Assembly: GCF_965638725.1 (NCBI RefSeq)
Contig: NC_134952.1
Coordinates: 56,708,065 to 56,772,064, forward strand
Direction of reading: 5' to 3'
DNA: 64,000 nt
From: Aptenodytes patagonicus
Lineage: Eukaryota; Chordata; Aves; Sphenisciformes; Spheniscidae
Numbering within the stretch: the stretch's first letter is position 1; the number at the start of each line of letters is the position of its first letter. The translations under genes and the position numbers were made by a program. Below the pieces are notes generated by a model. That model was given only the letters and a program-made list of their open reading frames with translations. It did not search any database and had not been told where the DNA came from. Below are positions 52,401-64,000 of this stretch, one piece after another.

Positions 52401-53675
52401 GCACAGTTTATACCAGTTGTAAAGTTAGACATTCTTTCTTTTTCACTCAGGTCTTCGGCTAAAGAATCACTGGCAAGTCAAAACATGAAACAGGGTAAGT
52501 AATGGAAATTATAAATGTTAAGACACCATGTGTCTAGGATGCTAGTCACCAAACAGCACAGGGACTGTGAATGTTCAGAAGCTCTAACTTATGCCTTTGC
52601 AGCAGGACCCAAATTAGAATCATAGAATTCAGTGACAATACAAGAAATGACATTTAGAACCTGAATTTAAGTTCTCTAAGATCTAGATACCCAAGACCCT
52701 CTATTCTTGCAGCCACTCAATTGGTTTCTCTTGATATGACATTCATGTAAATCTTCTCCTAACTGGTGCAACTCAGAAATACAGCAAGGTGAGGGACGTG
52801 TGCAACTCCATGTGCCTCTTGCTAGAAAGAACGTAGCAGCAAGAGGTACTGATTTAATCTCTTCCCTAAAATCTGCTCCTGTAAGTTATACACAAGCTGA
52901 AACTCCTTGTGCCAACGAACTTTGGGATTCGCCCTCATCTAACATATCTCCCTCACTTTGCAGGCTAAATCAGGCTTTCTCAGACTTTTTCAGCTACCAA
53001 AGCCCACTTTTGCATCCTCTACCCAGTCAGGGCAAGCCAACAATACTGGCACTCCCAAGAAACACCACTATCACCTCTTCGTGTCCCTTCTGAAGCACGC
53101 AGAGGCAACAAAAGTCAGTCCCAGAGTATGTTACCATTTTAACAAAGCCATTCATGCCAGCTCTAATGCTACCAGCATTCACTATTGTTTGTAACTCTAC
53201 TGGAGGAGTGGGTGAAGGGTAATCTTACATAAGAACAAGAAGGAAAAAGAAGAAACCTCCAAAGCAACAACTTCTGCTCTTCAAAGTGGTGTCCAGGGAG
53301 GCTTCTTTGCTAAAGAGTGGATGTGCTTCTATACTCTCAGCTGTGTATGGAACAAAGCCAAACCAGTCTAACACAATCCTAAGCCTAGCCTGATAATATA
53401 CAGCTTGCTTTTTCAAAATGTTTTCCAGAAAGGAAGAAAGAACGTCTTCTGCTCTCAGCGCTGAGAAACAGAGGTCCAGCACGAGCAGACATGCTGTTCC
53501 GAGGGAAGAACTGCAACTGAGAGTGCGCTATGGAAACAAGAGACCATCCCGCCTTCACACTCTATCAGAAGTCTCACCTGTGCCACAGACACCCCCAAAC
53601 AACAAATATCCCCTTTCCAGTAGAGGCCCCCTATTGAGAGGCACCAAAGCATCTCCCAGTCACTTTCACATATAG
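46493..53675 (+). CDS. C4orf17: C4orf17 homologue, function unknown
   Basis: Exons with GT-AG borders and compatible phases: 46493-46714, 48512-48718, 49317-49372, about 50796-50960, 51498-51579, 51996-52152, 52451-52494. Similarity to human C4orf17 is clear in two blocks: IPHPRMVCHIPGLNNAPVC near the N terminus, and LHYLDRKIKVLEKLSKILQT followed by DSLTEIQKWLTRASEKEKDF in the middle. The rest is polar and low in recognisable domains. An in-frame ATG at 46612 sits near the human start, but the frame is open upstream, so a further 5' exon is possible. The 3' end is unsettled. Skipping 52451-52494 and joining 51996-52152 to an exon at 53429-53675 gives 338 residues (human about 359). Including it shifts the frame to a stop at 53518-53520, or allows joining to 54379-54698. 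No biochemical role is known to me. Confidence 0.78.
53429..53675 (+). CDS. C4orf17: Candidate terminal exon of the C4orf17 homologue
   Basis: A strong acceptor (TTTTCAAAATGTTTTCCAG) is followed by an 81-residue open frame rich in Ser, Arg and Pro, with a stop at 53673-53675. It needs a preceding phase-2 exon, which 51996-52152 provides. Its Pro/Ser-rich end loosely resembles the human C terminus. Confidence 0.5.
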
Positions 53676-53761
53676 AAATATGTAATCTTAGCACTTATAT
53701 TATAAAGCTATCTGTTCAGACTCCCTGTTATATAAAATAATTTTATGCTCATTATATTTAG

Positions 53762-53933
53762 TCCTCAAGTGACTCAACCAAACCATGCTGCATAGGTACA
53801 AGTGAGCTAAGCGAAAAAAAAGGACAGAGGCAACATTTTCTGGCATCAGATTCATCTTTTTCCGTGACTCAGCCAGGCCTGCACAAAGAGCTCTTGTGTG
53901 CAGACTTGACTCCACAGTCACAGACATACTGGG
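53762..53933 (+). CDS. Possible extra 3' exon of the C4orf17 homologue
   Basis: Acceptor ATTATATTTAG and donor GGGGTAAGA bound 172 bases that stay open in the frame starting SSSDSTKPCC. Its exit phase fits the exon at 54379. Its entry phase (0) fits neither exon 52451-52494 nor the 53429 exon without an unseen junction. Confidence 0.35.
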
Positions 53934-54378
53934 GTAAGAAGAGGGGCACACACACATTATCTGCAGAGATGCACGTCAAGCCCCAGGCACTGGGAAGAAA
54001 AAAGACCCTGGATTTTCAAACTCTGGCCTGCAGAGTAACTGCAGATGTCTGCCTCACAGCAAGCTAGAATTTGCTTCCATAGCTCTCATTATTAGCAGAG
54101 AAGCATCACAAATTGTAGTACCCAATGTGTGGGGGGGGACAGGATACGGCTGGGACGGGACGACACCAAACAAGTATTAAAACCACCATGCAAACCTCAA
54201 GCCATTGAAATAGAGGCCAACAATGACAGAAATGTACCTGGCCCTTTTTCAGGTCTTGTGAGTGAACTGTGAAAGCAGAATAATTGGGGTTTATCTGTTT
54301 TAAACATACCTCTGTCAATTTATTCTCACAAAACCAAAGAAAGGTGATAAATCAGCCCTACTTCCGTTTATTTTCCAG

Positions 54379-54698
54379 AGCAAGATTATTCAGTGCAGAC
54401 AGGCTCATTCAAAACATCTGGCTGTTTGAGGGGGAAGGAGAGAAATCCTGCTAGCACAGTGTTAAGGAAAGAGGAGCTTAGCTCAGAGCAGAGCTCAGTG
54501 TACTCTTTCGAAGAGCCCCTGCCTTCACTTCAAATCATGTTTACTGCAGTAACAACTACCGCCTCCATTCCCGTTTCCCGCTGCAGGAGAGGAGTATGCG
54601 AAGACCTGGGGAACAATCTCAGCTCTGCTTTCTCTTGGGGCTCACTCACTGCTGCACATAAGCAGCCAGGTAGAGTGCCGGATGAAGCAGGCTGGTAG
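54379..54698 (+). CDS. Possible alternative last exon of the C4orf17 homologue
   Basis: The acceptor TTTATTTTCCAG is followed by an open frame of about 106 residues, starting EQDYSVQTGSF and ending at a TAG at 54696-54698. The phase is compatible with direct splicing from exon 52451-52494, which would give a protein of 377 residues. No family similarity was recognised. Confidence 0.4.
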
Positions 54699-57600
54699 GC
54701 GTGAAGTAACCTGTAGCTGCAGATCAATGGAGAGAGTACTTGTGAATGGCTGGCAGGCAGCCAGTCACCCAGAGCGATTACTCAGGTCCACCTGCCAACT
54801 CAGGCCACAGATGCAGAAACTCATTTGTACAAAATGATTTAAATGGGTATCAATTTCCCAGATATGTAATTTCTATAGAGCTGTATGAGAGTATGAGCCT
54901 GCAGGCTGCAGTAAATGGGAGCGGAGCTGGAGAGGAGCTGGCAGTGCTTTGAAACTTCCCTTGTGTCTTAGGTGTAAATACTACAAAGTCAGCTGGAAAC
55001 CAAACTGGAAACCAAGTGAACTGGAAACCAAACAGCAGGGTTGAGTGACCACACACTGATTGAGCTGCGGTAATGATTTATTGAATGGGCCAGATACTTG
55101 ACCAAATGCTTTTGGGCCATACTCAGATTGCCTTAATTCCATATAAATCTCTGTCCTGAGTGTTTCTTATCAGCTGTCTCTCAGCATCATGCTGCGTTAG
55201 CTGAGCCTGAAAAACTTAATTACGTCTCAGAGGCCTTAGAGGCTCACTACTGAACAGAATCAAAATGAAAGCAACCATGTTAACATCGTCTTTCAAGAGC
55301 ACAGTTATATTTCCTCCATGAAGCTGACAGGTTACTGAGCAAACATGTTAGAGCCAGAAGGGCAATAGTTTGCAAGGATAGTTACAATCAATTGCATCTT
55401 CTCAGTCATTTCCCTTCCCAAAGCATCTGTTACTTTACTTGCTAGATGTCTGAAAGCAAAGCTCCCTCAAGGGCACTTCACCCATCCTAGTAGTAAAGTA
55501 AGAACAAGGTTATGTTCAACGTGTGAACTGCAAGATCAGAATTAAAGTTATGTTGGGAAGTGCCTCAGATATGTAGCAACCTGTCGATCCAACCTGTACT
55601 TTGCCATTCCCCAATACAAATGTTGCCCAGTCAAGTTTTCATCCTAAGCTTAAGTTGTGCATGTGTCCTCCAATGCCTTCCTTGATCCTACCTGTCTGCT
55701 TTATCAGTGACCTGGATTCTCTAGCAGGAGAAGCCGAAGCAGATTCTTACAATCACGTCAGGGCGCAGCAGGGACGGAGAAACTCTTAAGACTACTCTGG
55801 CGAGGCAGCTGCATTTCTACGTCCTCTAATAAAATTAGATGCCCCATCTTCTGAACTATCACTTGTCCCTACCCTCAACAGCTGGGAGTCTGCAGTCTTT
55901 AGGATCTGTCTGCTGTTACTGAGAAGGTTTGGATAGTACACCAATTTTAAATGGTCATGCATCCATGTCAAGTATTTCTAAATGCTTCATGAAGTGCTCG
56001 GGTTGCAAACCAGCATTTCTCTGCAAGTATTTATTTCTATCCTTCTTCAGAGAGGTTATCCTGTCACTGCAGATCTGGCCCGTTCAATAAATATGTAAAG
56101 TCTTTGCACTGTGCAGTGAACACAGAAATAAGTATGAGTTATGCACTTTAGCATGGTAACTAAATATGGGCAGGTTTTCAGAGCTTTCAGAAAAAACCAG
56201 AGCTGAGCTCAGGTAGCTGCGCCGCCATTTAAAACAATTTCATTAAGCAGTTAAGAATAAAATGCATTAGAATAACATTGACTATTATCAACTCTACTCT
56301 ATAACTTATTCACTGTAGGTAAGTAAAGTAACACTTTAGCTCTATCTGACAATGGCAGGAAGCCAGAAGAAACACACTAACAGCGTTCTCCAAAGAAAAT
56401 AAATCATGTCATACACCTGGACTGCACAATTTAATCAGGGTGAACCATCTTCCCCAACCCGCCCCCCACCAGTTTTATATTAAACAACAGGAAAAAATAT
56501 ATAACAGATATTCCCTGCATCAAGATAAGAAGAGATTAAACATACTGAAAAGCCAAATGCCAGATGCAGGATGCCTAGAGGCCCCTGACTACAATTAAAC
56601 GAACTTGAAAGCCACACTCAGACTCCCATGATTTCTCACAAATCCCACGATACAGATTTCTGGTCACTTTACTGTTTTCAAACAGTTGCCCATTGCTGCA
56701 GAGGTAGGAGGTACTACTTGGGAAGTCCATGCCCCTCTTCACAGAGGCAGCCAGGGACACTCAGGGGTTGAAAAAAAAATGACACAGCATATGAAACACA
56801 TCAGAGTATGTATTTCAGGATCACAGCGAAATACAGCACAAGACCAAGACCGCTCGGGATGCTTTTCCCAGGGATGTCAGCAAATGGCCACCCTACTAGC
56901 CTCCACTTTCACGCTGCAAAAAGAAGCTGGAAAGGCAGGAGGACTACCTTCCTGGTCTGTCATGAGGAGTTGTGGCATCATGGCAGGGACTGGAGATGTC
57001 ACAAATGGCACAAGCCCTCTTGCTTTTACAAGCTACTCTCTCAGACTCTCTCACAAATAGGTTTCAGTTTCTCACACTTGATCTGATGCTGGGGTGATTT
57101 TCATGTGCTCCAACCAACTCAGCTGTTTTCATCAATAAATTTACATTGAACTCATTGCAAGAATGGCCCTTCAGGGCTTCTTGAATCGTCACTTTTCCCT
57201 GAGGACTTCTGCATAGCTGCAGCCTGCTGCCTGAAAGTGAATCACCACTTTACTCTAGCATGATCGTGTCTAGTGCTGGTGATTCCACCAATAAACAGCC
57301 AAGCATCTAAAGCATTTAGAAAAGGGTTAGAAATCTTATCGGTGCGAATCCAGGTCCCCCAAGAACAGCCTTTTCTAGATGGCTGCAGAACTGTAGGATA
57401 CTGAAAGGCTGCGGATGGCAGCAGCAGTCAGATGGCTGTGCCCATCGAAACCCCAGTCTACTCTTGCTTACTGCTCTATCTCACCGGTTAACACATCCTG
57501 AGGACAGCATCCTGTAGAGACAGCTCATGACAACAGGCATGAACTTCAGCCTGGTATGACCTGATTAGGTTAGCACAGAGAAAACATAAACAGCAGCAAT

Positions 57601-59480
57601 GGCAATTACTGGCTAAAGCACCAGTGAGGACAGGAAGACCAGGTGATCGAGACAAGCAACGCGTATGAACAGGCAACAGCTAGTCACCAAGCTGCTGTGA
57701 CATTGTGGAGTTAGCACTAGGAGCCTCCCAAGAGCAGCATGACAGACCATCTTTTTCTTCTGCCTATTTCTCCATAGACAGGTAAGCTTCGGATTTGCAA
57801 CCACTTGATTTAAAAACATGTGCATGGGTGTGTGCGTTTACACACACATACACACACCTTACACCTAATTTCACTAGTGAAGATGTAAGACAGGCTTACA
57901 TGTTGCAAGCATGTTGCAAGCTGCAACATGCTTCCTTCACGCCACAAAAATGCTCTGTCAGCAAAACAATTCCGTAAGATGCTTTTGGACCCTTTCCAAA
58001 TGTCTCCAAAGTCCCTGGTTTGTCTATGCAACCTGCTCTTGAACTCTCCAGCCTGCGTAAATGAGGCACATGTATGAAATGGTCTTAAGAAAACCTTAGA
58101 GAGACTGAAGAGTCTTAGATCAGGTTTAATAGGTGCTATGTGCATTAACACGCAGAACCTCAGCTGTAAAGATGTAACTCCTTGTAATTTTACTGCTTTA
58201 CACATTTATATCAGCAAATCAGTGTAATACATGGTGGGTATACTTATGCTGCAGTTTTTGTTACAGAAATAAAAACAGCAATGCTTTTATGAAAAAGCTG
58301 ATCTAGCTTCTGGAACAAAAGCAATCACATTTTTGTAAAGCATAACAAAACCCCCCACATTACTTGAGCAACAAACCACAATCCATACTTTTAACCATAG
58401 AAAAGTTTCTTCTGTTATTTAACAAGTATAGAGGGAAGCGCACTGAGTGTATAAAGTCATAACCAGTTGGTTGCCAACCCTTTACAGACCATAGGGACTA
58501 GTCACCATTTGAAAGCAGTAATAACAGAGGGAGGAATACAAATGGATACAAGCTAAGTCATACTTGGATCAGGCCTCTGATTCAAGCTCAGCAAAGATGA
58601 ACAGTTATAATGACGTGTTCTTAAGCTGTTCAGCCAACCTATGTGAAAGCTGCACTTGTTCAGGAGCTGCAGCTATCTGCCTAGTCCCTACAGAAGAAAG
58701 GGATGGGGCAGGCTCACAGGAGTGAAGTGAAGCCACACTTCCAAGGCGTCCATTTCAGTACTCTGAAAAAGCACTTCAGTCAGTTAGAAATAAGTTGAAT
58801 CAGAACTTCCAGCCAAGACTGAGACTATGACTTTTTTTTTTTTAAAGGAAAAATATTTGACAGACAATACAATACATACAGGATCATGTGATAAAACAGG
58901 TATACTGAAACTGAGTGACTTGTAAGAAAGAGTTCCTGTCTCCGGTATTGTTCTGAGACCGTGTGATAAATTTTGCTAAGAGGATCAAGAAGTAATCAAA
59001 AGTGATTGTGTCACCTCAACTCAACATGCACCATGTACCAACCAAGGCACACAATTTGCACTTGTGCAGACATCCATCCCACTCAAACTGAAGTATAAAG
59101 CACTGGCTTAACCCAACACTTGCATTTCATCTACTGACCCCAGCTAACTAAACACAGTATATAAATCAGTGTGGCTCAGCTGATAAAGGCAGTTCAGTTG
59201 CTTGTGATTGTCTGTTGAGATGCTCAGGAAAATTAGAATTTTTGTTTGTTTTGAGTGTTCATGCACACTTTGCAACAGGCACTAGTGGTACATGTTTTGA
59301 GGTCACAGGAACGCTTGTCATTCACTACTTTTAAGAAAACTTAGAGCAGAAGTGGAGAAGAATGCATACATTAAAATAGTAACTACTAATGCTCTTGGGT
59401 AATACACCCAACTTGGTATGTATAAAAGAAATATTTAAAAAAAAAATTAAATAGCTTCCTTGGGAAACAAAATAAATTCT
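54699..59480. other. Convergent intergenic interval
   Basis: The interval lies between the plus-strand C4orf17 homologue and the minus-strand TRMT10A. I recognise no exon here. Small features are three tandem CTGGAAACCAA units near 54993-55031 and a perfect inverted repeat at 57907-57933. Confidence 0.5.
57907..57933. repeat. Perfect 12-base inverted repeat with a 3-base spacer
   Basis: AAGCATGTTGCA, then AGC, then TGCAACATGCTT. The left arm is also part of a direct repeat (CATGTTGCAAG twice). No gene context explains it. Confidence 0.8.
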
Positions 59481-59494
59481 GCATTTGCCATTAA

Positions 59495-59500
59495 TTTATT
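59495..59500 (-). terminator. Candidate polyadenylation signal of TRMT10A
   Basis: TTTATT on the plus strand reads AATAAA on the minus strand, about 225 bases beyond the TRMT10A stop codon. Confidence 0.45.
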
Positions 59501-59723
59501 TTTTAAAAAAAGCTATTAATATGGAAGTTTCAGGGTAAAAAACTGCATTTGTCTTCACCCTTCATGTCCAGAAACAGCTCTGGGCCAACTATGGATCTAC
59601 CGAGCACTGAGACAATTCAGTATCACAAGGGGAGCAGGTGGTCTTTGGAGTGTAACTACTTTACGTCCCAGTTTTATCGCATGAACTGCATGTCTCATTT
59701 TTCCCATCGTCTCATTCTGAAGC

Positions 59724-62700
59724 CTAGTCGCCATCCGAGTCATTGTCTTCATCTTCTTTTTCAGATGGAGCATGTTTGGACAAATCATTGGCTTCTCCCA
59801 AAGGAACAGCCCCTTTCCGCTGTGGCAAGACACTGAAAAAGGCCTCCTTCCAGTCTCTCTTCTCCAGGTATGCAAGGATGATCTCAAACACTGCAATGTC
59901 AAGAAAGACCATCAGCTCTTTTACAGGGAGATAAGTGAACTGCTGATAGGAACACACCCCCAAATCCATCTTTACAGAGGTTTACATGCATCTGGTTGTG
60001 GCATCCTCAGAGTAAAGCTGATGAAGTACAGGCAGAAGCAGACAAGGCAATTTCCGCTACTGCTGCAGTCTAAAACCAAGCACACTTTGAGTCTCCAGTT
60101 GCGAGACTCAAATAACCAGTGCTTTTCTGCAGCGGCTCCAGTTTGAAATAATTTCTCTCAGGGACAGAGAGAAATGTCCCCCCAGTACTTCACGTCTCAC
60201 CTGTGCCTTCTATACAGGCACTAATGCTTTCCCAGGTTTGACAGGAATGGGTGGATGCTGTGGATGCACTTTAACAATGACTTTGTCCCCTCCCTAACAT
60301 ACGGAGAGCCCAAAGTCTTCCTAAAACTCACTATAATTAGCTCTTTCATTTCCATCTGAGCCTACGGCAAAAATCCTTATTAGTCTCCAATTCTGTGACC
60401 CTTTCTTGCTGTTTCTATTATGCTAACCATACAGTCACCCTACTCCTCCTGTTTCAGCTCCCAAATTTTCCCTGATTGACAAGAGCTCCAAATTGCATTA
60501 TATGCAAAATTCATTGGCAAATTCTTATTTAGAAAAATCCCAGGCTATCCAAAAAACTTCTCAACACAGACTGTGGCTCAGCAGTAGCAGGGGAGGCAGG
60601 AGGAGGCCCTGTGGCTGGTGAGTAAGCCAGACTTGGATGACAAATCTGGGACAGAGGGGTGGCTCCTCAAGCTTGGGGCTACAGGCATAGTGCTAACACT
60701 GCCAGAGAATGCTGACTTCAAAGGATGCACCCAGCACAACCGTTCTCAATGCCAAGCGACAGCATATGAGAAAGGATCAAAGGAGCTGTGCAGGGAAAAA
60801 AAAGGTTACAGAGAGTTAGGCAGGCGTTCAGAAAGGGAGGAACAGCAGGGATCTCATACTCACTGAGGGTCAAGTTACAGAAAAGTGTCACATTTACTAG
60901 AGGCTTCCTGGATCCAGGTTTACTGGAGAGCCAGCTGCTCTCTGTGACACTGGTATTGAAAAGTTGGCCACTTTACTAAGCAGGTTATTCACCTGAAACG
61001 TACTGTGAAGGTATGAGCTCTCAAAGGACTATATTAATATCACTGTAAGTTACTGCAGAAAGCATCTGTGGCAAAAATGCTGCCTTAAGAGACAAGAAGA
61101 GTATAAGGAGCACGTTTCTTCTCCTTTGTTTTGGAACTTCTTTATCTGCATAGTAAAAACAGAACTGATGGAAAAAGAGTGGCTTCCACACGAGAACAGA
61201 GGCTTCTATGATGGGCTGCAATAGCAACAAAAATATTACGCAAGGACAGAAAAAGGCAGTGGGAACAGTTGGTAGACATCGTTGTAGACTAGAATGGAGC
61301 AATATGGTCCCTGTAACATACATTACAAAGTATTAATGTTGGGATGCAAACATGAACAGAAGGAAACAAACTCTCTCAGCTACACTTGCAGTTGTGTTTT
61401 GCAATACAGTGTTTTACACAGATCTCAAATCTTCCAAGTTTTAAAATTCCAGATCGAGTTAAAAAAAAAGTCTCATCTTACACCTTGTCAGTTTTCTAGC
61501 ATCAGGTATTTCACACATACGTGTGTTCCTCATGCCGTTTTAACATGGCAATACAGGCACTGAACTGCCTGTGGAAATACATGGAGGCTTGATCCCAAGA
61601 GAGAAGGATTCTAAATAAATAAATAAGTAAAAAGCAACAAGCCAATTCCGCTGTTAACAATGCGGTCAATCTCCCACCACCAGAGGGCCCTTTTAATTAA
61701 AGTGCTTCAAAGACTGACAAGGCAGTTCAGAAAGTTTCTTCTTCTACAGGACTTTCCAAATACACACCTATCAAAAGTAGTTCCACAGGGACCAGGCAGG
61801 TCCCACAGTCTCATCTGGCGAGCCCCATACTGTTTTCTACTAGCTTCAGCTTCTGCACCGAGGGTGGGAACCCAGAGGCCAGAATAACCAAATCAAAACA
61901 GAAAGGGTGAGCGATTACACAGTTACACAAAGCAGTGAGGTGGATGTATTCACAGCAAAATACAAAAACCTCAGTGCAAATATCCTTCTCGGCTACACAA
62001 AATTTATAACATGAGATTTGAGAGGCAGCTTGATTCTACCCACCTTACTCATGCCAAGTAGCATCTCCCATAAAAGCTGTCTTTTTGGATTTAGGTTGTA
62101 AGCTATTAGGGTTAGAATATACACCAGAGCCTTAATTACAACTGTTAAAGGTACCTCTACTTTTGGTGGTGGTGGAGTTGTGTTTATTTTCCTGCCCAAA
62201 AACCTTAAGCAAAATACTGCTATAGTATAATCTTTACCTTAAAAAGGGTCTTGTGTGTTAAGAGCCTTTCAGCTGCAATTTGAAAATGTTTTAGAAGGGC
62301 AAGGGAAGACAAGCTCACACAAAATGAAATCTCGCCAACTAAATTGCAGTGGAATCAATGCCTAAAAGTCTGGCACAAGAAACATGCACAAGACCATAAA
62401 GCAGATAAATTCAAGCCTCAATGTAAGTGATCCAATTTATACCCAGTGCCCAAACACGTAGAAGACAGCCTCCAGAAATGTTGACACTAGAGGTCAGTAT
62501 GAGATTATCGCAGAAAAACTCCAGTAGAAAGCTACAGCTATCACAACTTTTGATGGATAACACATAAAGTCATATTCTTGTCTATATAAAGCAACATTTA
62601 AAGATCAAGTTTTAGAAACATGCAAAGTCTTACAAATACATGGGGTTTGATAATTTTTAATTCCAGTGATATGCTATATTCTCGTCCACGTTTAAATAAT

Positions 62701-63612
62701 CTTTATTATCATGCAAATACACACCTCATCAATCAATAGCATTTTAAGAAAATAAAGTTATCATTGAGCAATGTGTTACATAATAAAATAAACTTGAAAT
62801 AAAGCAAGGTAAGATAAAATAAAAGAACCTGAAGTGGGGCAAAATAAAGACTTAGACACCATGTCAAAAATTTCCATAAAGGTCTGAGTAGGCTCCATTT
62901 TGCATGGATTTTTGTTTAATGACACTGAAAGTTAATCTAATAATAAAACTGAAAGTTTAAAAGGAGTGGTATTCAAGACTTGGTTAAGCAATTGTATACT
63001 TCGGTCAGAACCAGGAAACCAGGTAAAAATACAGTTATGAAAGCTCAGCAGATGGAGTACTGCTCATATCAAATGAGGCGAGTCTACAGGTACCTAAGCA
63101 GTTACTGCTGAACGAAGCTGTCCAAAGAGGTGAAAACATCACATACATTTACCCTCTCCTGGGATAAAATACATGGGATAGTTTCCAACATTTCACTCAC
63201 TTATACTTTAAGCCTGGAAACAAGACCAGGATGGTAAGAATGCCAGAATTACTCATGGGACAAGTCAACAGAATAGGAGGTGCACTTCTAAGTGGCTAAG
63301 ACACCATCCTTTACATTCAACCATATCTAAAATATTTAAAGGTCAGGGCAATTACTGTATCCCAAAGGCAACTAGATTCAAGAAATATCAACATAATAAA
63401 ATAAGAATTGGGTATCTGCACTACAATGCACATTTTGAGGGTTCAAATTCTGAATATCGCAGGTATATTCTATAATAATGTCATTATTTTGTGATTTAAA
63501 ACTTACCATGATTGACAGCTAACACTTTCCGACTGTTCATCTTGACAAAGTTTCCAAGCGGGAGCTGTGCATGACCAATTCCCTGCTCTACAGCTTTTTT
63601 GTAAGTAATTCC
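59724..63612 (-). CDS. TRMT10A: TRMT10A, tRNA (guanine-9-N1) methyltransferase, last two coding exons
   Basis: TRMT10A uses S-adenosylmethionine to methylate N1 of guanosine 9 in tRNA, in nucleus and nucleolus; it is a SPOUT-fold enzyme of the Trm10 family. The penultimate exon, 63507-63612 (bounded by CAG and GTAAG), encodes [20 protein letters not shown] and [15 protein letters not shown], the conserved SPOUT cofactor-binding region. The last exon, 59724-59890, follows TTGACATTGCAG and encodes [19 protein letters not shown], then LPQRKGAVP, then an acidic tail ending SDGD and TAG. The phases join correctly (G plus TG gives Val). About 90 C-terminal residues are in the window; earlier exons lie beyond 64000. 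The tail after the PQRKGAVP motif is clearly shorter than in human. Confidence 0.93.
59891..63506. other. Last intron of TRMT10A
   Basis: About 3.6 kb between the two TRMT10A exons. No repeat or gene was recognised beyond short A- and T-rich runs and a TAAA repeat near 61611-61628. Confidence 0.6.
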
Positions 63613-64000
63613 CTGTGGGAAAGATACCAAAACAACTGGACTGAGAATCACCATTTCAGATCAGCCCATACAGATTACTACAAGTACCATTTTATGGCAA
63701 GAGTTTTGCCAGTGCTGCCATGGTCTTGCTTTAGAAGATATTTACAAAAAGAAACTTACCCCGGTTAGGCAGTACCTGTTTCAAGGGCTACCTTTGGAAA
63801 AATTACTACTCTGAATATATGTCACACTGTGATGTATGGTCAAAAGAATCGTAAAACTGGTTCATGCAGCTGCAGCTCTAGAACGTGTCAGCCATAGCCT
63901 GTTTTAAAGGCGAGTTTATGCTTAAGTACGAAGTTACTCAGCTTGCAGTAACTGGGTGTTTTTTGAGAGGAAGAGTAAAGGACAAAGAAATTTTGTTTGC
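63613..64000. other. TRMT10A intron, continues past the window edge
   Basis: The sequence lies upstream of the penultimate exon on the gene strand. No further exon was recognised before the end of the window. Confidence 0.6.

Noticed and set aside
52614-52632. AGAATCATAGAATT as a CR1 end
   Set aside because: It is too short, with no adjoining CR1 3' sequence.
52800-53093. 97-codon open frame as an exon of the C4orf17 homologue
   Set aside because: There is no acceptor or donor pair with the required phase, and no similarity to the family. It is kept only as a reason why the 3' end remains uncertain.

Overview
This is a stretch of vertebrate nuclear genome, almost certainly from a bird. Three intron-containing genes and one gene relic have GT-AG exons. 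The interspersed repeats are CR1 LINEs with the avian-type 3' end of ATTCTATG-like units, plus two solo LTRs of an avian endogenous retrovirus family. Gene order and orientation match human 4q23 between ADH6 and TRMT10A: ADH6-like (minus), class I ADH (minus), C4orf17 homologue (plus), TRMT10A (minus, running off the right edge).

Layout. 1-8189: no gene recognised; solo LTR at 1116-1663, a truncated CR1 at about 2974-3540 and a small CR1 tail near 7208-7270. 8190-12909: exons 2-9 of an ADH6-like gene on the minus strand, which looks dead: exon 3 has lost its GT donor, exon 5 its AG acceptor, exon 6 carries a 1-base insertion, and no exon 1 was found. 12902-15967: two copies of a duplicated ADH intron 1/exon 2 border segment. 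18161-30247: a complete nine-exon class I alcohol dehydrogenase gene (minus), coding for 375 residues with all zinc ligands and the coenzyme loop intact; intron 7 holds a pyrimidine tract of about 430 bases and intron 2 holds a CR1 copy. 31708-34345: a long CR1 (612-codon open frame with reverse transcriptase) split by a second solo LTR with a clean 5-base target duplication. 34346-46492: no gene seen; mammalian ADH7 would lie here and is not found. 46493-54698: C4orf17-like gene (plus); its middle exons are solid and its 3' end is ambiguous. 59724-63612: the last two coding exons of TRMT10A (minus), with the rest beyond the window.

Function. The ADH genes encode cytosolic zinc-dependent, NAD-linked dehydrogenases for ethanol, retinol and related alcohols. 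TRMT10A is a tRNA N1-methylguanosine-9 methyltransferase. The C4orf17 product has no established function. They are neighbours by conserved synteny rather than by pathway. The least ordinary features are the multiply broken ADH6-like gene with a microsatellite at its lost donor, the near-identical LTR pair in opposite orientation on either side of the ADH genes, the long pyrimidine tract in ADH1, and the frame-switching choice of 3' exons in the C4orf17 homologue. I found no clearly new biological system.
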